DNA from: Phycisphaerales bacterium
GTDB taxonomy: Bacteria; Planctomycetota; Phycisphaerae; Phycisphaerales; UBA1924
Direction of reading: 5' to 3'
Assembly: GCA_029260495.1 (NCBI GenBank)
Contig: JAJDDD010000020.1
Span: 310,001-374,000 of the forward strand
Length of the DNA stretch: 64,000 nucleotides
In this document: piece by piece, positions 1 to 8,226 of the stretch
Position numbering within the stretch: the stretch's first letter is position 1
Layout of the letters: each line of letters opens with the position of its first letter
Program-made: the position numbers and the translations under genes
The notes under the pieces: generated by a model
Told to the model about the DNA's origin: nothing
Seen by the model: only the letters and a program-made list of their open reading frames with translations
Database searches by the model: none

Positions 1-1
1 C

Positions 2-883
2 TTCCCCAACAAAGATTCCCTCAAAGGTGATGAACTCTTCAAAGCATTCATCCACTACCTCCGCACCGACCCCCGATTCTACCACCAAACACCAGAAGAA
101 CTCCTCACCGGCTACCGCGACATCTGCAAACGCATGGACGCCGAGCTCCCCAAACTCTTCGGCAAACTCCCCCGCCTCCCATACGGCGTCCGCGAAATGC
201 CCTCCTTCATCGCCCGCTCCGCCCCCACCGCCTACTACTACCCCGGCTCAATCAAAAACGGCGTCTCCGGAACATTCATCGCCAACACACACCGCCTCGA
301 CATGCGCCCCAAATATGAAATGATCCCCCTCGCCCTCCACGAAGCAATGCCCGGCCATCACCTCCAAATCGCACTCGCCCAGGAGCTCGAAGAAGAAGGC
401 CTCCCCGAATGGCGCACCGAGCTCGGCTACACCGCATTCGTCGAAGGCTGGGGGCTCTACTCCGAACGCCTCGGCCTCGAAGTCGGCGGCCCGCCCGGCG
501 GACGCGGCTTCTACCAAAACCCCTACGACGACTTCGGCAGACTCTCCTACGAAATGTGGCGCGCCATGCGCCTCGTCGTCGACACCGGCATGCACGCCCT
601 CGGCTGGTCACGCCAACAAGCAATCGACTACATGCTCGAAAACAGCGCCCTCTCAGAAGCAAACATCATCAGCGAAGTCGACCGCTACATCGCCTGGCCC
701 GGCCAGGCACTCGGCTACAAAATCGGCGAACTCAAAATCCGAGAACTCCGCGCCCACGCCGAACAACAACTCGCCGACAAATTCAACATCCGCGCCTTCC
801 ACGACACACTCCTCGCCGCCGGCGCCGTGCCCCTGCCAATCCTCGAAACACGGATTGATGAGTGGATTGAAGAAACGAAGTGA
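2..883 (+). CDS. DUF885 family metallopeptidase-like protein (5' end missing)
   Basis: The frame is open from base 2 with no start, so the gene begins before the window; 293 codons plus the stop are present. The segment HEAMPGHH near the middle is the HExxxGHH-type zinc-binding signature of DUF885 proteins, and the downstream aromatic stretch around 'FVEGWGLYSERLG' is also typical of that family. DUF885 proteins are often exported hydrolases in marine bacteria, with substrates mostly unknown. Codons strongly favour C at third positions. The gene runs convergently towards the KAP NTPase gene with a 27-bp gap. The family call is firm; the peptidase activity is inferred from the zinc motif. Confidence 0.85.
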   Translation, partial: FPNKDSLKGDELFKAFIHYLRTDPRFYHQTPEELLTGYRDICKRMDAELPKLFGKLPRLPYGVREMPSFIARSAPTAYYYPGSIKNGVSGTFIANTHRLDMRPKYEMIPLALHEAMPGHHLQIALAQELEEEGLPEWRTELGYTAFVEGWGLYSERLGLEVGGPPGGRGFYQNPYDDFGRLSYEMWRAMRLVVDTGMHALGWSRQQAIDYMLENSALSEANIISEVDRYIAWPGQALGYKIGELKIRELRAHAEQQLADKFNIRAFHDTLLAAGAVPLPILETRIDEWIEETK

Positions 884-910
884 CGATTACCGAAGTGTGA
901 CAGACGTACA

Positions 911-3658
911 CTAGGTGTCGTTTTTGCGCTCGATATATGCAATCGCAGGTTCATGTGCTGCCTTCCAGTTTCTGGAAAGCTGGTCCTCGCCATCAAGTTC
1001 GAACGGCTCAGTGTCGGCAAGAATGCGCATCAATCGTTCAAAGTTGAACAACCGCCGTGCCGCTTCCTCATCAAATTCATCAACCCGTTCATGACGATCC
1101 TCGGGCTCACCGAACTCATCGGATTTGCGCTCGTTGAGACGCTTGCTTCTGCTCATCACAAATGGCACGATCAGAGGAACGCCGCGCTGGGGGTCTTTTT
1201 CTGCCGCATCAAGTAAGACGTCAGCCATGACTTCCCATCCCTTCCACGGTTGGCCTTGAGTTTGATTGGATCCCTCCCATCCAAGTACCCGGCAAATCTC
1301 GATAACGATGTAAGGCGTTCCATCGCGGATAGCAGCAAGAAGACGCTCGCTCGAGCCACGCAGAAACGACGACCGGAAGGTTTCAAAAAAAGCAGCATCA
1401 ACTTGCTTCCTAGTTCCTTCATCGAGTAGCCGAGGGACATCGCCTTCCGAAGCTGTAAAGTAGTGGTGAAGGATATGTGCGAGAGGAAGGTGGTTTGGTG
1501 TGACTTTCTGGATAAGCTCGTTGAGCACTTTAGCAAGGGCATCAGAGCGGGGGCGGTACCGATCCATCATGCGCCAAATAGATTCAATTGCGGGCGGATA
1601 GCCTTCGTCTGCCCAAGTCTTCGCTGATTGGTTGAGTAAAACATCAACCGTCTCCTTCAAAAGTCGAAGTAGATCGGCAGCGCTGAACTGCCCAACAAAC
1701 GTCTCAATTTGCCTGGATTTGTCGCCATCAAGCAATCGAGCAACGAGCTCGTTTTTCTCTCCATTCTTCCACGCAGCGATTGTTCTGAGAGCTACCTGGT
1801 CCCTTGCGTCTTCAATATTGTCAGAAAGAGTGAGATATCGCTGCCAATAGTTCACATGCCTGTTCACACTGAGACCTTGAGGGCATTGGATATATTCATG
1901 CGAGTCCGTATTGCGGAATTCCCTGAGCGCCGCCGGAAAAACAAATGTAATCACTCGCTGAATCGCAGCGCGCATCCGCTCAGTTTCAGTTTCAAGTATC
2001 TTTTCAAGCTGCTTCTTCTCAGGCCGCTTCTTCTTGTAATCACTGCTAAATGGATCGTGAAACCCTGATCGAAACTGATCAACGTGCTTATCGATGAAAG
2101 CAAACACATCGGGTCGAGCAACGCGCAGCGTGGAAACAACCAACACGTCGTCGAAGTCAATCTCACCTCGGAGTTGATCCCAGGTATCCCATGTGAGACG
2201 AAGCGCCGACTTAAGTGCTCGGGGTGTTTCGAGCAGTAGCGCGACGGACTCTTGAATACGAGGCTCCGTGTGCTGAATCGACCAGAGCCACATATCGAAA
2301 TGTCCACCGTCTTCAGGAGGATCAAGTTGAGTGCGGCGTTGATGGCTCGCCGGATCAATAAACTTTTCGGCGAGGCATCCTTTGCGTAGGATTGCGATCT
2401 GTTTCCAAACATACTTCGGTGTCAGCCGAGGCGGCCTCTCAACGAACCGCGCGATCTTCCCAATGTCCAGGCGCGAGTCGAGCGACGTGTCACTGATGAT
2501 GACCGAAATGCGCTCGCAACGATCAAGTAAATAGAGCAGCGAAAGGATAGCCCCTTGGCGCTCGTAAATCGCAGTGGCGTCCGTTCCCAGACGATCGGCG
2601 CCGGTGAATCGTTCCAGATCCTCGATCCACAGGACAAGCTTGATGCCGGAAGCCTTGGCAATAGTTGCCAAACTGTCGAGAACTGCTTCGGGCTGTGATT
2701 CACCATGGAGATGCCTGGCCAGCGCTCCCCAGCGACCACCAACGCGCTCAATAGTGGAAACATACTGTTCAGAGAGGCCGGTGAGAGCCAGCGTGTTGAC
2801 ATGCTCGCCCAGCGATTGGATAACCGCTCGGAGTATGCCCGCGACAGCAGCCTCCGAAGAATCAAAAGGCCAGAGACTAAGGCTTACCATTTGGACAGAA
2901 GAATCCTCATCAAGGTCATGCGCCACAAGCGCACGAATCGTTGACTTGCCCGAGCCAAGTTCTCCTACGACCGCCATCGTCGGACTCTCGCCTGATTTGG
3001 TCAACCGCCCAACGATGCGCCGCGCGACCTCCATGTGACCGAATCGATCATCGTCCCGATGCGTGACCTCTTCATCGTCTTGAATCCACTCACGCAACTT
3101 TTCCCAATCTGTGCACAGTTGTTCCTTGCGTGACCCGTTGTTGGGGCTGCTGACAAGCCATTGGTGAGGGGCCACAATGAACTTGATGATTTGGCGGAGA
3201 TATGGATTGGGGCTGCTGACAAGCCGTTGGCCAGCGACAACGCCAATCGTGCCAACGATACCCACCGCGACCCACGGGCTGCTCGTGATATGCCACAACG
3301 CCGTGTCAACTGCATCAAAGATTGGCTGCAGGCCAGATGTTCTCCAAGTGTAGGCGCCAAGAAACGCCAGCGCTACGACCACGGCGAGCCACAAAGGTGG
3401 ATACGAGAAAAAGTGCTGAATTCCGAAAAATGCTCGCCAGCGGCGGCGCCCGAAAGGCCAGAAAATCGCTGCAATCACAATGAAGATCAACGGCGCAAGA
3501 AAATGAGAGGGAATCAAGCCGAGATGTTCGCTGACAGACCCCAGTGATGATTTGACTGCACCGCCAACGAGAATCCAGACAACAGCCGCAAGCGCGCCGC
3601 ATGACAACAGACTGACCCACCGACCCGCGATGACCCGAAGTCGCTTCATCTCACCCAT
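911..3658 (-). CDS. KAP-family P-loop NTPase with N-terminal membrane segments
   Basis: A 915-residue protein. Hydrophobic segments lie at about residues 15-35, 52-68, 88-103 and 128-145, followed by a soluble part. The Walker A motif GELGSGKST is at about 232-240 and a Walker B-like 'KLVLWIEDLERF' at about 340-351. Membrane helices combined with a P-loop of this type are the hallmark of KAP NTPases (Kidins220/ARMS and bacterial PifA relatives), which organise membrane complexes; PifA-type members take part in phage exclusion. Nothing next to it identifies a partner. A small direct repeat lies near residues 146-175 ('LVSSPNP' and 'LVSSPNN', 64 bp apart in DNA). The function here is not established. 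Confidence 0.75.
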   Translation of the reverse strand: MGEMKRLRVIAGRWVSLLSCGALAAVVWILVGGAVKSSLGSVSEHLGLIPSHFLAPLIFIVIAAIFWPFGRRRWRAFFGIQHFFSYPPLWLAVVVALAFLGAYTWRTSGLQPIFDAVDTALWHITSSPWVAVGIVGTIGVVAGQRLVSSPNPYLRQIIKFIVAPHQWLVSSPNNGSRKEQLCTDWEKLREWIQDDEEVTHRDDDRFGHMEVARRIVGRLTKSGESPTMAVVGELGSGKSTIRALVAHDLDEDSSVQMVSLSLWPFDSSEAAVAGILRAVIQSLGEHVNTLALTGLSEQYVSTIERVGGRWGALARHLHGESQPEAVLDSLATIAKASGIKLVLWIEDLERFTGADRLGTDATAIYERQGAILSLLYLLDRCERISVIISDTSLDSRLDIGKIARFVERPPRLTPKYVWKQIAILRKGCLAEKFIDPASHQRRTQLDPPEDGGHFDMWLWSIQHTEPRIQESVALLLETPRALKSALRLTWDTWDQLRGEIDFDDVLVVSTLRVARPDVFAFIDKHVDQFRSGFHDPFSSDYKKKRPEKKQLEKILETETERMRAAIQRVITFVFPAALREFRNTDSHEYIQCPQGLSVNRHVNYWQRYLTLSDNIEDARDQVALRTIAAWKNGEKNELVARLLDGDKSRQIETFVGQFSAADLLRLLKETVDVLLNQSAKTWADEGYPPAIESIWRMMDRYRPRSDALAKVLNELIQKVTPNHLPLAHILHHYFTASEGDVPRLLDEGTRKQVDAAFFETFRSSFLRGSSERLLAAIRDGTPYIVIEICRVLGWEGSNQTQGQPWKGWEVMADVLLDAAEKDPQRGVPLIVPFVMSRSKRLNERKSDEFGEPEDRHERVDEFDEEAARRLFNFERLMRILADTEPFELDGEDQLSRNWKAAHEPAIAYIERKNDT

Positions 3659-3682
3659 GCCTATGAGTTTAGCGACACCAAC

Positions 3683-3763
3683 CTAAAACCGTCCCACCCC
3701 CATCGCTCCCAAATCAACACTTAACTTCTCACCCGCAATCTTCTCCACCAACCGCTTCCCTGC
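3683..3763 (-). pseudogene. Relic of the 3' end of a DadA-like gene
   Basis: On the minus strand this stretch reads as about 26 codons ending '...AGEKLSVDLGAMGVGRF' plus TAG. The intact DadA-like gene at 6400-7674 ends '...AGEELSVDLGAMGVGRF' followed by six more residues. By eye about 69 of 81 bases match. The relic starts about 6 bases after the stop codon of the FG-GAP gene (3770) and has no start or upstream gene body. It is therefore a leftover tail of a second copy. Confidence 0.8.
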
Positions 3764-3769
3764 CCAACA

Positions 3770-6265
3770 TCAAAAACAACCCGCTCCCCAACTCCCCAAA
3801 AGAATCGCAAGGTCCGCTGCCCCCGTCGCGCCGTCACAGTTCAGGTCCGTCGCCCCGCCGGCGCCCCACGCGCCCAGCAACTGCGCCATATCCGCAGACC
3901 CCACGCATCCGTCCCCGCTGAAATCCGCCGCGATGATCGGCCCAACATCAAAGGCATACGCGGCGCCGGTGGTTATTCCACCAGTTGCTGCGGAAAAAGC
4001 GCCCACGACAGCCGTCTTTCCGCTCAACGCAATCGCGTCGCCGAAGCTGTCGCCCGCTGTGCCGCCGTCGGCAAACAGCTTGGCAAGCTGCTCGCCCGTC
4101 GTCACATCAAACACATACGCCGAGCCCGCCAACGAACCGTTGTCATCATCACGATCAGCGCCAATCACCGCCGTCGTCCCGCTCACCGCAACAGATCGCC
4201 CGAATCGATCGCCGATTGCGCCGTCGCTTGGCAGCAACTTAAAAAGCTCCTGTCCCGTCGTCACATCAAAAACATACGCCGAGCCGGAATCAACGCCATT
4301 GTCATCATCGCCCTGAGCGCCCACCACAGCGACCGTTCCGCTCACCGCGACGGCAAAGCCAAACTGATCGCTCATCGCACCGTCGCCCGGCAGCAACTTA
4401 AAGAGCTCCTGCCCCGTCGCTGCATCAAAGAGATACGCCGAGCCCGAGCTGGCGCCAAAATCATCATCCCCGCTCGCCCCAATGATCGCCGTCGCTCCGC
4501 TCATCGCGACAGCCCGGCCGAAAAAGTCGCCCGCTGCATTGTCGCTCGCCAGCAGCTTGAAAAGCTGCTGTCCCGTCGTCGCGCTAAAGAGATACGCCGA
4601 ACCGGAGTTCGCCCCATTCTCAGCGTCGCCGCCCGCCCCAATGACAGCAGTCGTCCCGTCCATCCCAACCGCAACGCCGAACTCATCACCCGCAGCGCCA
4701 TCGCTCGCGAGCAGTTTAAAAAGCTGCTGCCCCGTTTCTGTCTTGAATAGATACGCCGAACCGGAGTCCGCCCCGTTGTCATCATCATGATGAGCGCCGA
4801 CAATCGCAACCAACCCGCTCACCCCAACGGAAAGACCAAACCGGTCACCCGCCGCGCCGTCATTCGGCAGCAGTTCAAAAAGCTCCAGCCCCGTCGTGGT
4901 GTCAAAAAGATACGCCGCGCCTGAAGCGCCGCCGTTGTCGTCATGACCATTGGCGCCCGCGACAGCAAGTGTCCCGCTCACCGCGACGGTCCCGCCAAAG
5001 GAATCGCCAGCCGCGCCATCGCTGGCAAGCAGTTCGGAAAGCTGCCGCTCCGTCGTCACATTGAAAACAAACGCCGCGCCCGCGTTGATGCCGCCATCAT
5101 CCTCCAGCGCAGCCCCAACGAGCGCCGTCCTCCCGCTCATCGCCACAGACCCGCCAAAGAAATCACCAGCCATGCCATCGCTCGGCAGCAACTTAACAAG
5201 CTCCTCACCGGTGAACACATCAAAGACATGCGCCGCGCCCGAATTAGCGCCGTTCTCGTCGTCGCCGATAGCCCCAACCACCGCCATCGCGCCGCTCACC
5301 GTCACCGAACTTCCAAAGAAGTCACCCGCCGCATTGTCGCCCGGCGCCAGCTTGAAACGCTGCAGACCCGTCGTCACATCAAAAACATACGCCGAGCCCG
5401 AGTCGCCGCCATTGTCATCATTCCCGAAAGCCCCCACGACAGCCGTCGTACCGCTCAGCGCGATCGTATCGCCGAAAAAATCATCCGCGGCGCCGTCATC
5501 AGGAAGCAGTTTGAAAAGCTGCTGCCCCGTCGTCACATCAAAAACATACGCCGAACCCGAGTCCGCGCCGTTGTCATCATCAAACCGCGCCCCCACAACC
5601 GCAACCGTTCCGCTCACAGCGACTGAAAAACCAAACTGATCGCCCGCCGCCCCATCGCTCGGCGTCAACTTGCATAGCTCCTGCCCCGTGGTCACATCAA
5701 ACACATACGCCGAACCCGAAGCATTCCCATTCACATTGTCAAACCGAGCGCCAATAACCGCGACCGTTTCACTCACCGCAACAGCCCCGCCAAACACATC
5801 CCCCGCCGCGTTGTCACTCGGAATCAGTTTAAATAGTTGCGGCGCGGTTCCCCGCCCCGGTCCCGTCGTCACATCAAAGACATACGCCGAACCGGAGTTC
5901 GCGCCGTTGTCATCATCAAACCCGGCGCCAACAACCACTGTCGCGCCGCTGATCGCAACAGACACTCCAAACTGATCGCTCGCCGCTCCATCGTCTGGCA
6001 ACAGCTTAAAAATCTGCAAACCCGTTCTGACATCAAATACATACGCCGAACCGGAGTTTGCGCCGTTGTCATCATCAAATCTGGAGCCAGCAACCGCCAT
6101 CGTTCCACTCACCCCAACAGGCCGGCCAAACTCATCCAGCGCTGCGCCATCGCCCGCGACCAACTTGAAAAGCTCCGCCTGAACTTCAACCTCGGCCTGC
6201 CCGCGCTGGCTTGCGCACACCATCACCAACGCCCCCAACCAAATCCATCCCAACCGCTTCGTCAC
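3770..6265 (-). CDS. Exported FG-GAP repeat protein, 14 repeats, dockerin-like tail
   Basis: An 831-residue protein with a signal peptide (basic start, hydrophobic 7-18, cleavage near 24). Residues 32-775 are 14 near-identical repeats of about 53 residues, each with a pattern such as 'DGAAGDQFG..VAVSG..AVVGA..DDDNG..SGSAYVFD.TTG'. This is the FG-GAP/integrin-alpha blade with an Asp-rich calcium-binding-like loop; 14 blades would fit two seven-bladed propellers. The last 56 residues hold two dockerin-like elements ending 'LLGAWG' and 'LLGSWG'. The start is GTG at 6265, supported by GGAAGGGG upstream. Probably a cell-surface or secreted protein. It lies between the DadA-like gene and a relic of that gene's tail. 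Confidence 0.85.
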   Translation of the reverse strand: MTKRLGWIWLGALVMVCASQRGQAEVEVQAELFKLVAGDGAALDEFGRPVGVSGTMAVAGSRFDDDNGANSGSAYVFDVRTGLQIFKLLPDDGAASDQFGVSVAISGATVVVGAGFDDDNGANSGSAYVFDVTTGPGRGTAPQLFKLIPSDNAAGDVFGGAVAVSETVAVIGARFDNVNGNASGSAYVFDVTTGQELCKLTPSDGAAGDQFGFSVAVSGTVAVVGARFDDDNGADSGSAYVFDVTTGQQLFKLLPDDGAADDFFGDTIALSGTTAVVGAFGNDDNGGDSGSAYVFDVTTGLQRFKLAPGDNAAGDFFGSSVTVSGAMAVVGAIGDDENGANSGAAHVFDVFTGEELVKLLPSDGMAGDFFGGSVAMSGRTALVGAALEDDGGINAGAAFVFNVTTERQLSELLASDGAAGDSFGGTVAVSGTLAVAGANGHDDNGGASGAAYLFDTTTGLELFELLPNDGAAGDRFGLSVGVSGLVAIVGAHHDDDNGADSGSAYLFKTETGQQLFKLLASDGAAGDEFGVAVGMDGTTAVIGAGGDAENGANSGSAYLFSATTGQQLFKLLASDNAAGDFFGRAVAMSGATAIIGASGDDDFGASSGSAYLFDAATGQELFKLLPGDGAMSDQFGFAVAVSGTVAVVGAQGDDDNGVDSGSAYVFDVTTGQELFKLLPSDGAIGDRFGRSVAVSGTTAVIGADRDDDNGSLAGSAYVFDVTTGEQLAKLFADGGTAGDSFGDAIALSGKTAVVGAFSAATGGITTGAAYAFDVGPIIAADFSGDGCVGSADMAQLLGAWGAGGATDLNCDGATGAADLAILLGSWGAGCF
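3941..6172 (-). repeat. 159-bp tandem repeat, 14 units, coding
   Basis: Coding tandem repeat of the FG-GAP protein, about 53 codons per unit. Recurrent strings such as 'cccgtcgtcacatcaaa' and 'atacgccga' appear on the plus strand in most units. Units differ at scattered positions. Unit 2 carries a six-codon insertion after 'VTTG'. Copy number could vary by recombination. Confidence 0.85.
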
Positions 6266-6399
6266 GAGAGCCCCTTCCGCAAAAACAAAAACACGAGTGC
6301 GGAACCGAGAGTATCACTGACGGCCTCCAGATCCAACCTCTAACTTCTAAATGCCCACCCCCCTTTTCCCATCAAACGTGCGGAAAAAGTAAGTATCTA

Positions 6400-7674
6400 T
6401 TAAAAACAAGAATCACCCGAAAACCGCCCCACTCCCATCGCCCCCAAATCAACACTCAACTCCTCACCCGCAATCTTCTCCGCCAAGACCTTCCCCGTCG
6501 CCGGCCCCTGCGTCAGCCCCAGCATCGCATGCCCCGTCGCGATCAAAACATTCCCAAACCCCGGCGCCGCCCCAATGATCGGCAGCCCGTCAGGCGTGCA
6601 AGGCCGCAAGCCCATCCATTCCGAGCTTGGCGGTGAATCGTTTACGTTCACTAAATACTTTCTGGCGCCGCGCGTGAGCATTTCAAGTCGTTTGGGGCGC
6701 ATGGAGTCATTTAACCCTGAAAATTCCAGTGTTCCCGCCAGCCGCATGAATGAGTTCATGGGTGTGCAGACCATGTTTTGCTCGCCTAAAAAGCAGGCGG
6801 TCGTCAGCGGCGGGTCGGAATGGGGGATGTCGCGGTGGTAGCCTTTGGCGGGTTGCATGGGGATTTTTATGTTGAGCGCGCGCACGAGGGCGGGTGTCCA
6901 GGCGCCGGCAGCGATGATGAGATGCGCACATTCGAGGTGTTCGCCACCCTCCAGTTCTACACCTGTTGTGCGCGATTCCCTTGTTTTTATGCGCACAACT
7001 TTTTTGTTTTCGCGCACGTCGGCGCCGTTTTTTTGGGCAAGCGCTGCGACGGCGCGCACAAAATCATAGGGGTTGCAGAAGGCGCTTTGGGGCCAATACA
7101 CCGCTCCGACACACTCCGGCGAGAGGGCCGGCTCGCGGGCCAGGAGCTCATCGTGAGCAAGCGGCTGGAAATCAAAACCGAATCTGCGGGATATTTCCGC
7201 CTGCTGACAGCATGTCTTGAGGGCTTTTTCGGTGCGAAAGACCTCCATGTAGCCGTGCGATTCATAGAAGAAGGCGCCCTCTGTTTCATCCAACAGTTCT
7301 TCAAAGAGGCCGAGCGAGGCGCGATAAAGATCGCAGAGCGCTCGCATGTTTTCTTCTAACTTTTGTTTATTGCAGGCGGCGCGGAAGCGCCAGAGCCAGT
7401 TTATTAATGCCGGGTCGAAACGTGGCGAGATGTAGAGGGGGCTTTCGCTGTCGAACATCCATTTGAGGGTTTGTTTGATGACGCCGGGGCGGGGGATGGG
7501 GAGATGGCCGAAGGAGATGAGCCCGGCGCTGCCGAAGGAGCAGGCGCCGCCGACTTCGCCAGCGTCAAGAAGCGTGACGGGGATGTTGCGCTTGGCGAGA
7601 TAGTGGGCAGCGCAAACGCCGATGACGCCGGCGCCGACGATGATGGTTCTGTCTGTGCCCGCATTGGTCGGCAT
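6400..7674 (-). CDS. DadA-like FAD-dependent D-amino-acid dehydrogenase/oxidase
   Basis: A 424-residue protein. An N-terminal Rossmann FAD-binding motif 'TIIVGAGVIGVCAAHYLAKR' lies at about residues 9-28, followed by the DAO-family fold; near the C-terminus 'MGLRPCTPDGLPIIGAAP' is the second FAD-contact region typical of DadA. These enzymes oxidise D-amino acids to 2-oxo acids, passing electrons to quinone or oxygen. The frame is open further upstream, but the FAD motif sits right after ATG 7674, so that start is chosen. The last ~65 codons use G/T-ending codons while the rest prefers C-ending ones. Relics of this gene's 5' and 3' ends lie on either side of it. Exact substrate is unknown. Confidence 0.85.
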   Translation of the reverse strand: MPTNAGTDRTIIVGAGVIGVCAAHYLAKRNIPVTLLDAGEVGGACSFGSAGLISFGHLPIPRPGVIKQTLKWMFDSESPLYISPRFDPALINWLWRFRAACNKQKLEENMRALCDLYRASLGLFEELLDETEGAFFYESHGYMEVFRTEKALKTCCQQAEISRRFGFDFQPLAHDELLAREPALSPECVGAVYWPQSAFCNPYDFVRAVAALAQKNGADVRENKKVVRIKTRESRTTGVELEGGEHLECAHLIIAAGAWTPALVRALNIKIPMQPAKGYHRDIPHSDPPLTTACFLGEQNMVCTPMNSFMRLAGTLEFSGLNDSMRPKRLEMLTRGARKYLVNVNDSPPSSEWMGLRPCTPDGLPIIGAAPGFGNVLIATGHAMLGLTQGPATGKVLAEKIAGEELSVDLGAMGVGRFSGDSCF

Positions 7675-7723
7675 GGGGAGCGATTGTAGGGGGAATGACC
7701 GGTCGCCGGCCGCGCGGCTTGGG

Positions 7724-8074
7724 TCAGCCGCGATCGTAGTAAAACCGTTCGTGGACGATCTTGCCGGCATCGTTCCACTTGGCCACGACGACCTGCTCGA
7801 CGTGGTAGTCCTTGCCGTCGGCGCCGGTCCAATCCATGACGTTTTCGTAGACGGAGGTGTCGCCATCAATCGCAACGGTCGGCGTTTCGAAGCCCTTGAA
7901 CTGCGCCACGGATTCGACGAAGTGCTGCTCGCGCTTCAGGTTGGCGGCGAGTCCGTCGGTGGCGCCATAGGCGGGCTCGGTCATGACGACATTGTCAGCG
8001 TAGAACTCATTCATGGCGTCCATAATGCGGCCAGCGCGAACGTACTCATGGAGCTCGTGGATTCGGACAGTCAT
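7724..8074 (-). CDS. SnoaL-like (NTF2-fold) domain protein
   Basis: A 116-residue single-domain protein. The pattern of an N-terminal helix ('IHELHEYVRAGRIMDAMNEF'), 'YADNVVMTEP' and a C-terminal 'VVVAKWNDAGKIVHERFYYD' matches SnoaL-like/NTF2-fold proteins, a small cone-shaped fold used for ligand binding or isomerase and hydrolase chemistry. The ATG at 8074 is preceded by AAAGGAAAG at good spacing, which decides the start. It lies 49 bp upstream of the DadA-like gene on the same strand, so co-transcription is likely. A 40-bp piece similar to its middle recurs at 10197-10236. The substrate cannot be inferred. Confidence 0.75.
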   Translation of the reverse strand: MTVRIHELHEYVRAGRIMDAMNEFYADNVVMTEPAYGATDGLAANLKREQHFVESVAQFKGFETPTVAIDGDTSVYENVMDWTGADGKDYHVEQVVVAKWNDAGKIVHERFYYDRG

Positions 8075-8120
8075 ATCACTTTCCTTTGGTGTTTTTATGT
8101 GGATGCGGAGCATAGGCGCT

Positions 8121-8172
8121 GATGGCTCTGTCTGTTCCCGCGTGGTCGGTGTGGGGAGTGATTGTAGGGAGA
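8121..8172 (-). pseudogene. Relic of the 5' end of a DadA-like gene
   Basis: This stretch aligns with 7642-7693, the start-codon region of the DadA-like gene. Both contain 'ctgtctgt.cccgc' and 'ggggag.gattgtaggg' on the plus strand. About 44 of 52 bases match by eye with a one-base gap, and the relic has lost the ATG. It lies in the leader of the SnoaL-like gene, so the SnoaL gene sits between this relic and the intact gene's start. Confidence 0.6.
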
Positions 8173-8226
8173 TGGGGTAGGCGGCGGCGGTGAGGCTTCG
8201 TGCGCTGCACGCATATACTGTTGGCC

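Noticed and set aside
883-935. Terminator between the DUF885 and KAP genes
   Set aside because: 'gtgtgacag' and 'aggtgtcgttttt' pair only weakly, so no convincing stem.
7675-7875. N-terminal extension of the DadA-like frame to 7875
   Set aside because: It overlaps the SnoaL-like gene and is low-complexity Thr/Ser/Pro; the FAD-binding motif begins right after ATG 7674.
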